From contig JALQPE010002808.1 of the NCBI GenBank assembly GCA_030407315.1, positions 1 through 64,000 on the forward strand: a stretch of 64,000 bases of DNA, written 5' to 3'. The notes under the pieces are model-generated. The model worked only from the letters and a program-made list of their open reading frames with translations, made no database searches and was not told the origin of the DNA. This stretch comes from Asparagopsis taxiformis (lineage: Eukaryota; Rhodophyta; Florideophyceae; Bonnemaisoniales; Bonnemaisoniaceae). Positions 52,653 through 63,441 of the stretch are shown here, one piece after another. Position 1 is the stretch's first letter, and each line of letters opens with the position of its first letter. The position numbers and the translations under genes were made by a program.

Positions 52653-53251
52653 CCCAACAGTCAATGTAGCGCACACGTGGATTTTAGATTAATTTCAATA
52701 CGGCGCCGGCGGCTATGGCTTGTGTACACGTGGCACCCCATTAAGGGGCGCCACACTACATCCGCGGCACACATATATCGTGCTGCAGGCGTGCCTGGAC
52801 GAGGAGAGGGAGAGGAGATAGATAGTAGTGGGAATAAATTAACGTTTGTCTTTACTGTCAACAGGGTGGACTCCCTATCGCTACTAGCTGTAAACCTACC
52901 GCACAGCGTTCCATCCAATCGACTGTACGATTGGACGCCTGTGCGCAGTGCGATTGCACGGATAGTCACGACAACCAGAAATCCTCTAGTGTTCTTCTCG
53001 GCCCGTGATCTGTGGCCAATCGTGATCTGTCGTACATTATTCTTCGTTGGGTTACGCTGGCGAGTTATGTCGTTTGGTGCGCGTCCTTGGTCCGGAGGGC
53101 CCTTCGTTTGGGACTCCTCTCTAGGAATTGCGCTGTTTCCTGTTATATTTCTGAAGATTCGATGGTAAGGATTTTCAAATGTCACTCAACCGCCATTGGC
53201 TCCATAATCCATTTCGTGCGGCTCGCAGTCAAGCAGCCCGATTGGGATGCC
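52653..53251. other. Flank of the Copia element, LTR-like relic
   Basis: Starts with GTAGCGCACACGTGG and later has NRVDSLSLLAVN-type translation, reminiscent of other LTR tails in the window (AGGGTGGACT). I could not define both ends or a target-site duplication. A 163-codon open frame (52677-53168) has no domain. Confidence 0.3.
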
Positions 53252-53325
53252 GGCGTCTATGGTCTAGAGGTAAGATTCTTGCTTTGGGTGCAAGAGGTCC
53301 CGGGTTCGATCCCCGGTAGACGCCA
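53252..53325 (+). tRNA. tRNA-Pro (anticodon TGG)
   Basis: GGCGTCT/AGACGCC acceptor stem (53252-53258 with 53318-53324). Anticodon stem CTTGC/GCAAG with loop TTTGGGT. T arm CCGGG-TTCGATC-CCCGG. Discriminator A. No intron. A short T run follows at 53330-53333. Confidence 0.95.
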
Positions 53326-54228
53326 GATGTTTTGATCATCGTAGAATTCGACATCTTTTTGATTATCTCGGAGGCGGAATTCTATTAGAGCATATTTTAA
53401 TGTTAAATGTATGAAACGATTCGATCTGGGGCGTGTCGTGTCGGAAAAGTGCTCGTCGTCCGTAATGGAGTCTGCATCATAGAATTTCCATTTTAAGCGT
53501 AAGAATGAAATACAAAGGCCCCTGCGTCGCACGATCTCCTGCTCTCGAGTCGAGAAACCCCTCCACAACTCTTCAGAATTCCATCAGGTGAAACGCTACT
53601 CCCATCATTCAGCAACTGTATAGCCCATTAAACGTTTGGCTAAAATGGTGAAATAAGCCTTGAGGGAGGGTGCAAGATTTATCCAAGTCTGGAACGGAAT
53701 CGGATTGTTTTCTCTTTTGATTACTTTAGAGTACTCGATCAAGATTCAAAAAGTTACATTCACGTGAGAAATTTGCTCTGACACTAAATCTACCCCCTGC
53801 GAGACAGCAGATCCTAAGTTGAACAACAATATGTAGGTACATCACATCTGGAATACACAACAGAGCAAGCATCAGAGTCTTCCATATAAGCGCATCTAGC
53901 AGTCATCAGATGGCCATCTTTCTCCATCTTACAACCACAATTTCCCCCTGGGCAAGATCACGACCGCCCGAAACTAGCCGCCGTGCTGCTCGTGGAAAAT
54001 TGTTTCGTACCAAGAAAAATTTCCACCTAAACACTTGTGTACGAATATGAGATTCTGTACAACCAGAACAGTCGCCACCTTTCCATCATACCCGCTCATC
54101 ATTGAGCAGAATGCAACATCCTCACCCTATCCGTCCATATAGCGAATTATCCATCATGGCCCTCCATGCATTTCTCCCATCCTCCCCCCTGTCACTGTAC
54201 TATCCTCCTAGACCTTCCTGATCTTTCA
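53326..54228. other. Intergenic, no gene recognised
   Basis: About 900 bp, A/T-rich in parts. No repeat, RNA or ORF I can support. Confidence 0.4.
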
Positions 54229-54693
54229 ATGGACAAACTCATCGAGGCAGCACTGTCTCACCATCTTGAAAGCCCTTTCGCAGGCAGCCAACCTCAGCAG
54301 CCGGATTGATGTCTCGCATACCGCTAAACGCTTCTATCCGAGCTATCCATCGCGGACAAACACGATACTATCGTAATCGTCGGCGGTTATGGCGGCGACA
54401 ATATTGTTTACAAGTTGTCAACGCAGCTTGATGCCAATATTCGGATTCTGGATATCACGAATCCACGTTGCGGTAATTCGGAAGTGCATTTATTTTATAT
54501 TATCGGCGTTGCAAAAGGAAAAGTTGTTGTGCTTCGTGAAACGGAATTTGAATGTGTCGGCATTACACATGGAGGAGAATTGATGGAGTTTCTACACGTC
54601 TTGAAGGTGGGAGGCGGAGGTAAATCCGTTTGGGGAAGAAACGTATTCGTTGAAGCAGAAGGCATTTGTGGTAGAACATATGGAATGGGCTAA
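54229..54693 (+). pseudogene. Possible oxidoreductase fragment (FAD/NAD-binding start)
   Basis: An ATG at 54229 (MDKLIEAALS) reaches an in-frame TGA near 54307. The same frame then resumes with DTIVIVGGYGGDNIVYKL, an N-terminal dinucleotide-binding loop like those of AIF/NDH2/FSP1-type proteins (expected GxGxxG, here GGYGGD), followed by LDANIRILDI. After about residue 100 there is no homology I can place, and the frame ends at 54693. Probably a decayed gene piece. Confidence 0.35.
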
Positions 54694-55257
54694 GCATGGG
54701 TCGTCGATTACTTCCGATCATCTGTCAGGTTCTCGTAGGATATTACCATCGGAAACTGCCACGGCGACAGATTCTGTCGCTTGAGAGAAGTATGGGGGAG
54801 AGAGGAAAGCGCATCGAATCATTCGAAGTACCTTTGCTGAATCAAGTGTGCTGATTGAGCGTTGTTCATTCTGATGACGGGTGAACTGCTCGTGGAGCGA
54901 CGGGGAACTTTATAGTGTGGTATGAAACATGGTATATATCGACTTGCAGATCTTTTGACTTGTCCACTGTCACGACGAACAGATATTGCTTCAGTGATGT
55001 TAGCTTACGAGAACTTGTACCGGAATCTTCGGGAGATTGTAAAATAAATGCATGTGTGTTCGAGTTTGGCAATTCGTCGTGAATCCGTGACGGGTTACTC
55101 GTATGCCGAGCGTACGTCTGGTGCTTAATTCTTTCTCCCATCACGATCAGGAACGGTTTCGATTGGTTCACGCCATTCATCTCTCTCGTGAAGTATTTTT
55201 GAATTTTCAGAATTCATAGATTCAAATATGTACCATGGCTGCCGTTCAGACGTAATT
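54694..55257. other. Intergenic, no gene recognised
   Basis: About 560 bp between the oxidoreductase relic and the second tRNA. A 104-codon minus frame (54866-55180) has no domain. Confidence 0.35.
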
Positions 55258-55329
55258 GGCCGCTTGGTCTAGTGGTATGATTCATCCTTAGGGTGGATGA
55301 GGTCGGGAGTTCGATTCTCCCAGCGGCCC
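55258..55329 (+). tRNA. tRNA-Pro (anticodon AGG)
   Basis: Acceptor GGCCGCT/AGCGGCC, anticodon stem CATCC/GGATG with loop TTAGGGT, T arm GGGAG-TTCGATT-CTCCC, discriminator C. A T5 run at 55334-55338 is a good RNA polymerase III terminator. Confidence 0.95.
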
Positions 55330-55570
55330 CTTCTTTTTGAACGATTTGCTTCCTTTGTCAACACTGTTACGTTCGCCCACGTGGTCCACAGAGCGGCTGT
55401 GATCTTAGATACCCTTCTAATCTGAATTTCCACGCCCGAAATACACCGAGACTTCCAATTAGCTCTGTTCGGAAATGCGCCTCATCAAATAACTCTGTAG
55501 TTTTCAACAACCACTGATATGGCTACAAGTATTTCAGTTCAACGACATACTCCTGCTCTGCAACCTGTCT

Positions 55571-55739
55571 TTCTGGAAACATCCACTCCCGAGTTCTCGT
55601 TTCCCAACTCGCGCGATCTTTCTCGACTCGTCTGCGAAGCGTCCATCCCCATTTTCCTTCTCGAAGCGTACCCGCTCGACTTCCACCTCACGCCCTTCCC
55701 TCCAATCACCCCGTCCCTGCTTCCCGCGCAGCTATAAAA
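55571..55739 (+). promoter_or_regulatory. Promoter of the first small heat-shock gene
   Basis: Heat-shock-element cores TTCTGGAA (55571-55578) and TTCTCGAA (55658-55665), then a TATA box TATAAAA at 55733-55739, about 140 bp before the ATG. This suggests heat- or stress-induced transcription by HSF. Confidence 0.65.
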
Positions 55740-55876
55740 CATGACCTCTTTCGAAGAAACTCCAACATCCACCTCCAAACACAATCCAAAACACAGTCAA
55801 CAAACTCAACTGTTCAACCACGCTTCCGACTAACCCAACAACGATAACAACAACAACACCAACAGAATCAAATCCA

Positions 55877-56395
55877 ATGGCGCTCTACGAATTCCCCACA
55901 ATGTTCTCCACCCAATCCGACCTCCTCTTCCCAGCCCTCATTCACGCCGCCTTCTCATCCCACAACGACAACACCTCGACACACCACAAATCAGAGCACG
56001 AGCGCCCTGTCCCCACAATCGAACCGACCTACTCACGTTTTGCAACAAGCGAAGAAACGCGCGTCGAGATCGAGATCCCTGGCGTTTCGCAGAAGGATGT
56101 TTCCCTGCAATTAAATGACCGTATGCTCGTGCTGAGTGCGAAGCGATACCGACCGAATCACGGTGGTACTGGTGCAGCGGCAGAAGACAAGGCTGAGATG
56201 GAGAGTGATAAGACATCAGGAGAGAAAGATGGGGAGGTTGTTTCTGAACCGGGGCTGGAATACCGTCTTGAGATGAAGTTGGGGTCGCGATTGAACTCGG
56301 ATGGTATATCGAGTGAGATGAAGAATGGGGTACTGGTTATTCGAGTACCAGTTGCTGAGGCAGCAAAGCCGAGGACAATTCAGATTGGTGCCTAG
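55877..56395 (+). CDS. Small heat-shock protein (HSP20 / alpha-crystallin), copy 1
   Basis: 172 codons, intronless. A variable N terminus (MALYEFPTMFSTQSDLLFPA) precedes the alpha-crystallin domain with ETRVEIEIPGVSQKDVSLQL and RMLVLSAKRY. A Gly/Glu-rich loop follows, then LGSRLNSDG and NGVLVIRVPVAEA. The C-terminal IQI is the I-x-I-type motif used for oligomerisation. These ATP-independent chaperones hold unfolding proteins in the cytosol or nucleus. Upstream heat-shock elements fit induction. Copy 3 at 63442-63960 (minus) differs by only about five residues, and the 5' flanks also match, so this is a recent inverted duplication or is kept alike by gene conversion. Confidence 0.95.
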   Translation: MALYEFPTMFSTQSDLLFPALIHAAFSSHNDNTSTHHKSEHERPVPTIEPTYSRFATSEETRVEIEIPGVSQKDVSLQLNDRMLVLSAKRYRPNHGGTGAAAEDKAEMESDKTSGEKDGEVVSEPGLEYRLEMKLGSRLNSDGISSEMKNGVLVIRVPVAEAAKPRTIQIGA

Positions 56396-57447
56396 GCTGA
56401 GGGACAGACAGATGAATGAAATCGATGTCTAACGTGCAATAGTGCTGCATGCTGTAGTGAAATGTCTGATGTAGTCTAGTTAGATGTAATCTTTGGTACC
56501 AAGATGACTTGGTGGATTAAAGAGACCGCTGGCAGCAGCGTAAACAAGTTGATTTAGATGATTCGGAAACGGAAAGGAAAGGCAATATACTTTGGCAGTG
56601 CGCTTCCGATACTGGCATACGTCCCTCACCTTGAGGCAATGTCAACATCTGTTGTCCATCCCTTGCATACTCAGCGGGTGCTCATCGGACAGCGCATAGT
56701 GCTGTAGTGGTGTGGCGAGGGGGGATTTCAAACTGAACACAGCAGATCATGGAATATTTCACTGTCCGTAAAAGAGGTTTTGAGGGGCGGTAAGCTGTAT
56801 CTTTATCTTGAGCGGGATAGCTGCGAGGGATTTCCTCATTCGTTTCTGTATGAAGCGCAATTGCCGCAATATAAGCAGTACACGGATTTGAAACGCACAG
56901 TTACAGCACACGTAGGCCGGAACATCTTCCGTGTTACTTTGTTCAAGCTTCTTTCACCTTCCTTAGCCCGGTGTCTTTTCCTCTACTTGTTCTGCCGGCG
57001 GTTGGTACGGGAATTGTAAGCTGCAAATTAGCTATCGCTACGTCGCTGTTTCGGCAATAAAAATCAATATGCTATACCCTTTGTGGGACCAATTCAACGG
57101 TCTGTTTTCTACTGATGGTTACATCATGACCCCGAAGTAGACATTGTCAAAGATGACAGCTGATCATCTGGTGTCCTTTTCGATAGAGCTGAGGAATTGA
57201 TCCAGCGCCTCTTCGTCGTTCACCCGTCCAATGGATAACGGATTAGATAGTTGTGACGTCTCTTCACATATGCCAGCAATGTCAACTCGTTTCATAACAT
57301 GACAAGCACTCTGATTGGCTGCATATAGTTCCACGAAAATTGAAACTCACAATTATCTCAATGATCCAACTGTTATCATACACCATCAGTCAGTACTACT
57401 CGCATGCATGGCATCATCCGAATGTTGATTGGCCAGTTTCTACAACA
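56396..57447. other. Intergenic between two small heat-shock genes
   Basis: About 1 kb. Possibly the 3' UTR of copy 1 and nothing else I can support. A 79-codon ORF at 56780-57019 has no recognisable domain. Confidence 0.4.
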
Positions 57448-57624
57448 TTCCCGAAACTTCCAAAACTTTCCATTCCGCCAAATCTCCCCACCAAACTTGT
57501 CGAATCATACGCTCGATTCTTCGACAGTTCCGAGCGACAGCGCATCCCTTCTCACAACACCTCCATCGTGGACCTGCATCCCACTCGTCCATCCACCCAC
57601 CCACCGCTTCGAACAGCTATAAAA
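57448..57624 (+). promoter_or_regulatory. Heat-shock element and TATA box of the second small heat-shock gene
   Basis: A three-unit heat-shock element TTC-CC-GAA-AC-TTC at 57448-57460 and a TATA box TATAAAA at 57618-57624, about 110 bp before the ATG at 57733. The element is a perfect alternating TTC/GAA array. Confidence 0.75.
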
Positions 57625-57732
57625 CATGGCGTCTACCAAGCGTCATCCCACTCCCATCCGCTCTTCATCGACAAACCAAAACCAACACACCACTCTACCA
57701 ACTCTCACATACCACATCCAACAACATCCCAA

Positions 57733-58262
57733 ATGGATCTCTACGGCATCCCCATGTTCTCCGTCCAACAAGACGTCCTTTTCCCCTCCCTGATGCGCGA
57801 CGCACTCCTGTCCAACAGCGGCGACTGCATGGAGCGCGACAACGAGTCGTGCTTCACCACCATTGAGCCTGCGTACACGCGTGTCGACGCGAAAGAGGAA
57901 ACGTGTCTGGAGGTCGAAATTCCCGGTGTGGCGAAAGAAGATGTCTCATTAGAGCTGAGGATCGACGTCTTGTGCTGAAAGCCAAGAGATACCGCAGCGA
58001 CAGAAACGGTACCAATGAGCCGAAGAGCGAACAGGGCGGCGATGACGTTGAAGATAAAGCCGAAGATGACACGAAAGCGAAAGCGCAGGAGCAGTGCGCG
58101 GCGGAGTGCAGGAAGGTGGTGGCGAGGTACCATCTTGTGATGAAATTGGGGCCGCGATTGAATACTGAGGCGATTCGGACGGAGATGCGTGATGGAATTC
58201 TGATGATTCGAATTGCAGTTGCTGAAGCTGCAAAGGCGAGGAGTATTGAAATTGGCGCGTAG
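57733..58262 (+). pseudogene. Small heat-shock protein, copy 2, single-base frameshift
   Basis: Start ATG 57733 (MDLYGIPMFSVQQDVLFPSL). The frame runs through LEVEIPGVAKEDVSLEL, then a one-base loss near 57956 ends it at a stop (IDVLC). The next frame continues the protein as DRRLVLKAKRY ... LGPRLNTEAIRTEMRDGILMIRIAVAEAA and ends in IEIGA. It is clearly a homologue of copies 1 and 3 but more diverged, with a different loop. With the frameshift it lacks most of the alpha-crystallin domain. Could be a real pseudogene or an assembly/sequencing error. Confidence 0.85.
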
Positions 58263-58513
58263 ACTGGACGCGAGGGTATAGGAGTGATGACTTTTGTAGT
58301 ATAGTTGAGAAAGTAGCATGTATAATTGTAAACGTATTGATGTCAAACTGGAGCATAGTTTGACCAGTCATGAATGACGAACGAAAAAAATGTACCTGGG
58401 ACTTTAACTTTCTCCGGAGCGGTGGAGTCTTATAGTCGAGATCGTCGTTCCGCACTCAAGTTTTTCCTCAGGGTCACCCTGGGCAAGTGACGTCACGGTA
58501 AATTACTGCACAA

Positions 58514-59977
58514 ATGACGTTTGTTGGACATACATTGCTGGCAAATCGTTTCACGCTCAACTCATTCGATCATTCCGCACAATTCACAACCAAAGTTGCC
58601 CGACCCGACATAATCGCTCCCCGACTTGTATCCCGACCATTGGCCGCACCCCGTCCGCCCAATCGCGAGCCGCGTCGACAACAAATCCGCGGACAAATTC
58701 GCGATCCAACGTCATCGAATCCAACCGCGAAACGCGCACCACAACCCACTCGCGCATCCACGCGGCCGACGCGCCATTCGCCGCCGCGATCCATCATGCG
58801 CCGCGACGCGCCGCCCGCCACGCCGCCGCTACCGAGCGTGTACTCCGTGCTGCAACCGGCGGCGAACATCCTGGACTTTGACGCCTCGGACGCGCCGGAA
58901 CGCGAGGCGCTATCGACGCTGCTGACCTCGCGCGCGGACAACATCATTTCTCTGCACGGCACGGGCGGCGTGGGCAAGACGACGCTTCTCCAAGCGCTCC
59001 CGATGCAACCCTGCGTGCGGCGCAAATTCCACGACGCGATTTGGATGTTTTCTTTGGGTCACAACGCGACACCCGCCGCCGTCAAGCACGAAATGCTGAC
59101 GTTTGTATCGCAGCTATGCGACAAACAGTTGTGCGACAAGTCCTTTGTGGAGACGTTTCGTAACGTGTTACTTGATGCGAATCTCGCCAAGAAAGCGCTC
59201 GCGTCGCTCGTGCACCGTCTCGCCACCATGCATGTGCTGCTCATCTTCGACGATGTGTGGCCGCTCAGCGGCGATGTGCTGCAGCTGTTCCAGACTCTGC
59301 TGACGGAAATTCGCTCGCTGGATACCGCGTCGTTGAAGATGATGTTTGCGACCCGCGTCAAACAGCTCGCGATTGAGGGCTGCGCTATCGAGGTGGTGCC
59401 TCTGATATCGGAGAGTGATATGCCCAGACGTATGCTCAGTTGGTACGCAGGGATTGATTCCGCCGAGTCGTCGCGCTCGCATAACGACAATCTGGCTATT
59501 AAGAGTATACTCGAGAAATGCTGCGGCCTTCCACTCGCTTTGGCTGTCGCTGGTAGGGGCGTAAAGTCCAGACGGCGCAAGACAGATGTCGCGGTCAGTC
59601 CGTGGCAATGGTACGCCGAGGAGCTTGCTCAGCGCTTTCAATTGCTTGGACAGGGATGTCAGCATCATCCTGGTCTGTTTTCTTCGTTGCAGTTGAGTCT
59701 CGAAGCTTTGGAAGACATGTGGACTGTTGATGAAATTAATGCGTCGCAAGTTTTTCGATCCCTCTGCGTGATGAGGAAACAGACGGTTATTCCAATGCAC
59801 ACAGTGCAGCGCATGTGGGGGGTGTCAGAATGTGATGCGCGGATGATTGCAGAGATTTTTCAAGACAATAGTCTCATCTCTGTCGAGTGGCAGGGAGAGC
59901 TTGCTTCGGGGGAGAATTGGATGGCTTGCGAATTCATGACCTCATGTATGATATCAGCAACCATCTCGCGCAGTTGA
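58514..59977 (+). CDS. NB-ARC (STAND) NTPase domain protein, N-terminal half
   Basis: A 487-codon frame. After a basic, Pro/Arg-rich, probably disordered N terminus comes an NB-ARC: P-loop SLHGTGGVGKTTLLQAL near residue 150, Walker B LLIFDDVW near 245, an RNBS-B-like MFATRVKQLA, and GLPLALAVAGR near 340 (a GLPLAL motif). NB-ARC domains are nucleotide switches in NLR and APAF1-like proteins. The frame loses homology near 59925. The expected next block (LRIHDLMYDISNHLA) lies in the next frame, so the gene continues as the following entry. There may be a better start at MRRDAPPATPP (near 58796). Confidence 0.85.
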   Translation: MTFVGHTLLANRFTLNSFDHSAQFTTKVARPDIIAPRLVSRPLAAPRPPNREPRRQQIRGQIRDPTSSNPTAKRAPQPTRASTRPTRHSPPRSIMRRDAPPATPPLPSVYSVLQPAANILDFDASDAPEREALSTLLTSRADNIISLHGTGGVGKTTLLQALPMQPCVRRKFHDAIWMFSLGHNATPAAVKHEMLTFVSQLCDKQLCDKSFVETFRNVLLDANLAKKALASLVHRLATMHVLLIFDDVWPLSGDVLQLFQTLLTEIRSLDTASLKMMFATRVKQLAIEGCAIEVVPLISESDMPRRMLSWYAGIDSAESSRSHNDNLAIKSILEKCCGLPLALAVAGRGVKSRRRKTDVAVSPWQWYAEELAQRFQLLGQGCQHHPGLFSSLQLSLEALEDMWTVDEINASQVFRSLCVMRKQTVIPMHTVQRMWGVSECDARMIAEIFQDNSLISVEWQGELASGENWMACEFMTSCMISATISRS

Positions 59978-61952
59978 ATGATGAATCAAGCAATGGCATC
60001 AGCGTTTGTTATCTGGATATGCTCAAGAAGCTTCGGTCAACTCTCCAGAAAATACGACATGGCCGCGGTGGGATATGCCGTCAACTGATGCATATCTGGA
60101 AGAAACGTTGTACGTCATCTCGTTGAATCGGGGAGAATAGACGATGCTCTTCAGTTGCTGACAGATTACCGCTGGATTCAACGACTCAATGATGATCTCA
60201 AGAGAATACCGTTTCAGATTGTCATATCTGACATGGAGTTGTTGAAGAAGAAAATCGAGAAAGACAAAGACATCAAAGTCAGGACCGTTGCAAAGGATAT
60301 CGATGTGATAGTTCGAACTATGGAAATGGGCATGGCGTTCTGTACGAAACATCGCGCAGAATGCCCTTTCCAACTGCACGGAAGACTGGAAGCACTGGAG
60401 TCGGATTCTACCGTCATCAATCGGCTGATATGGAGCATTGCAGAATATGCCAAGCTCCCCTGGGTGAGAGCCGGGCCCAGAGTTTTGACAAGCGTTGAGA
60501 GTCAACTGAAACGAGTCATCCCGGTTGGCTGCTACCCTTGGTGTGTTGAGAAGACGAACAGGCAATATGAAGTAGCCGTTGGCGGTAATGAAGGAGAGCT
60601 TCGTATTATGAGCGTTCGCGATGGAGCTGTAAGGTGCAAATACCGGGCACAAGTCTCGAGTAGTGGCAATGTGTTTCGACAGTGTCTCGCAACGGATGTA
60701 TTCATGTAGCAGTGATGGAACACTGTTGATTTGGAAGGACGAATGGGGAGGACAAGGGCTTGAGAAGGGTAAAGCGCAAACATTTCAGATAGACGTTTTG
60801 AAACCCCATGAAGGAGTCCGATGCATGCAGTTTATCAGCCCTGGGGTGGTTGTCGTCGGTACAAGGTTTGGTCGAATAATGAAATTTGATGTTGCCAAAG
60901 GTAGAGTGACCAAGACTGTCAAGGCCATCGCGACACAATTTCGTCCATGGCCGTAGCACGCAGCAAAGGTTTGCTAGTTTCTGCGTCGTGGATGGCACGT
61001 TACAACTTTGGGATATGAATACTCTCGTGGCAGATGGAGATGCTTTGGAAGAATGTAACGATGAGTTGTACTGTGTCGCAATGAGTGCCAACGGAAAAAT
61101 GGTGGCGGCAGGGTCAATTCATGGAGATGTGGACTTTTGGGACGTCCAACAGAGGAAGAAGATCTCGTCACCGTTTTTCTTTCATAGCCACAGCGTGTGG
61201 TCTGTGGGTTTCAATAATAACGGAAGTGTGCTCTACTCTGGAAGCTTCGATGAAATCATTGTTTGGGATGTAAGCAACTGGGATGCGACTCTGGAAGAGG
61301 ATTCAGAGAGTGATAGTGATTGTGACAGTCATAGTCGGATTACTGTGGTACGCAAGTTGAAAGATTCGCGAATGTCTTACATCAATGCACTTCAATGCAG
61401 TGACAACGATTCCGAGCTGGTGGCATTGACGATCAACAACAAGATATTTGTTTGGAAGGCAAAGGAACAAGTGTTGGAACAGGATACAGATGACTTACAA
61501 CCCGGAAAATTTCCAAACAATGTCGACTGGTTTGCGCTGTCACCCGACGAAGCCACTATCGCTACGTACGATCAATCCGAAGGAAGTATCGAGATAAGGA
61601 TCGTCAACGACGTTTGTGCAGGTATCGACAAAGCCATCGCATCATACGAACTGAGCTACAACTCTATTCAATCCGAATAATTGCAGTGTCTAACGACCAG
61701 CGATTTGTCGTGTTTGCGCAAAAGGCCATGGGCAGCGAGTTTGTGGTCGACATGCGGAGCGGGGAACTGGTTCGTACATCTTGCGTCATGCCAAGTCTGG
61801 GTCAATTGCTTCCAGGAAGCGACACTGCCGGTTCGGAGACTTCGGTCGCGGAATTGGATGAAACATGTACGTCTGAAGGCGACGAGGTTGTCACATTCAA
61901 GCCCAGTTCTCTAATCGTACAGCGAATCAAACTCCCAACGTCGAAAACGTAA
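59925..61952 (+). pseudogene. C-terminal part of the NB-ARC gene: linker and WD40 repeats, several frameshifts
   Basis: Successive frames carry the rest of one protein. LRIHDLMYDISNHLA comes near 59930. RNVVRHLVESGRIDDALQLL follows near 60105, the linker typical of APAF1-like NB-ARC-WD40 proteins. WD40 units are RMYSCSSDGTLLIWK, CMQFISPGVVVVGT, DGTLQLWDMNTL, GKMVAAGSIHGDVDFWD, GSVLYSGSFDEIIVWD and NKIFVWKAKEQ, and the tail ends in TFKPSSLIVQ. At least six frame changes (near 59925, 60065, 60095, 60665, 60950 and 61660) break it. None has a clear GT...AG intron, so I read this as a pseudogene, or as error-prone assembly. WD40 propellers in such proteins sense ligands. Confidence 0.8.
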
Positions 61953-61963
61953 TCCGGTCGTAT

Positions 61964-63037
61964 GTGGCCGGAATCAAAGGCAACAAGAACAAAATTCCGA
62001 CCCTGCAACGCAAGGCGGAAGCGGAAATCCGCTGGTTTCCCGGATCTCTATCTTGGAATGTATCACCGCGAAAAGACTCTATATCTTCAACCATCGCCGC
62101 CCAGAAATCCACCGCACTCACAACCGTGTCCAATCCCGAGCGTCTCACAGGCAACGAACGCCATCTCGTCGGCGACAAATACGACGTGAAGCTATCCGAC
62201 GGCGTCAGCGGGAACACATACGCCACACTGGACCACATGGCGCACTACACGCAATACAGTCCCATAAACAGCCGTCTGTGGATCCGTCGCGGGCCCAGCA
62301 TGTTAAACTTTGTCGATCTAATCCATCAGCGGGCGCAAATACCCACGCGGGAAGAGCCAATTCTCCCACAGCTACACGCTCAAGACGGCTCCCCCGCGGA
62401 GACCAGCGCCAGTGCGCCAAGCGCGACCGCGGACGAGACATACGACGTGTTCATTAGCCACGCGGGTCCGCACAAGGAGTTGGCACGGGTGATCAAGCGC
62501 AAAATGGCGGCGTTACAAATGCGTGCGTTTGTCGACGACGAATCGATGCAGGGCGGGGATCGTACATCGCACGATCTGATGGACGCGGCTATTGGAACGG
62601 CGCGTGCAGCGGTGTTCATTCTGTCGCGATATTTCGGCGAGCGCGATTGGACGATGCGAGAATTGGACGGCTTTCTGCAACGACGCGCGTACAACGAGAA
62701 ATTGGGTAGACGAGGACCGGTGCTTCTACCCGTGTTCTACTCCAACGAATGGTACGACTTCTCCAAGTGCGTCCTCGCCGCGTACTTTGAACAACGCCTC
62801 GGCGTCGAGGCCGGCAGACGCGTCACTAGCCATCTGCAGCGCATTTCAAAGTTTCCCGGCGTGGAGAGACGCGGACAGGGGACGGATGACTTGGCGTCGG
62901 AAATTGCGCACAGGATGAGAGCGGCGCTTGATGAGACTTATGGCGATCGGGAACAGAGTTCGTCCGAGTTGACTGTTGGAGTGCACCAGGTCCTGGCGGG
63001 ATTATTCGGGTTTGGTGGGCGGGGGCGATCGCGTTGA
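61964..63037 (+). CDS. TIR-domain protein
   Basis: 357 codons, frame open from GTG 61964. The reading frame stays open further upstream, so fusion to the WD40 region (after another frame change) is possible. A TIR domain begins near residue 160 with DVFISHAGPHKELARVIK, then FVDDESMQGGDRTSHDLMDAAI, AAVFILSRYFGERDWTMREL and VLLPVFY. The Glu in TMREL is at the position of the catalytic Glu of TIR NADases. TIR domains cleave NAD+ or act as scaffolds in immune and cell-death signalling. Beside NB-ARC-WD40 this suggests a receptor/effector unit. The N-terminal 150 residues are unassigned; no transmembrane segment. Confidence 0.85.
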   Translation: MAGIKGNKNKIPTLQRKAEAEIRWFPGSLSWNVSPRKDSISSTIAAQKSTALTTVSNPERLTGNERHLVGDKYDVKLSDGVSGNTYATLDHMAHYTQYSPINSRLWIRRGPSMLNFVDLIHQRAQIPTREEPILPQLHAQDGSPAETSASAPSATADETYDVFISHAGPHKELARVIKRKMAALQMRAFVDDESMQGGDRTSHDLMDAAIGTARAAVFILSRYFGERDWTMRELDGFLQRRAYNEKLGRRGPVLLPVFYSNEWYDFSKCVLAAYFEQRLGVEAGRRVTSHLQRISKFPGVERRGQGTDDLASEIAHRMRAALDETYGDREQSSSELTVGVHQVLAGLFGFGGRGRSR

Positions 63038-63441
63038 GGTCAAGTTTCAAGTGTGAATTTGTAAGATTAATGTATATTTTCAAATGTTTTGGTATTATTT
63101 TAAATGTTTTTGTGAATTTCATTTCTGTGATTGTAGCTCGAAATGGTTTGGCGCAAAGATCTTCGATTCTGCTCTGTTCTTTATCTCCATCGAATGTAGC
63201 AGACCGTCTGTACTAACTTCAGTCTGTTCATGCTTCAGGTGAACTTCCAACAATTCTTCCAGACTGAAGATCACCATCAGGAGCCTCGAATCATCCTCAA
63301 GCGATTCACCCTTTAAAGACGTACAAACATCAACTAGATTTGAGGCATTGGTTATCCATTTAATTTCACATCCTAAAGGTACATTGAAGCTATCACTAGG
63401 CTCTTCTGTGCAAAATGAAGCCGGTCGCCATTTCGACCACT
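63038..63441. other. Convergent intergenic region
   Basis: About 400 bp between the TIR gene and copy 3 of the small heat-shock gene, shared by both 3' ends. A/T-rich. Nothing else seen. Confidence 0.45.

Noticed and set aside
52677..53168. 163-codon gene next to the Copia 3' end
   Set aside because: The translation looks like LTR-derived sequence (the VDSLSLL region matches LTR-style DNA) and lacks a domain.
55519..55737. 72-codon ORF before the first small heat-shock gene
   Set aside because: It covers the promoter with its HSE cores and ends near the TATA box, so it is most likely chance.
59925..61952. Introns as the cause of the frame changes
   Set aside because: The frames continue within a few bases, leaving no room for introns, and no GT...AG pairs fit.
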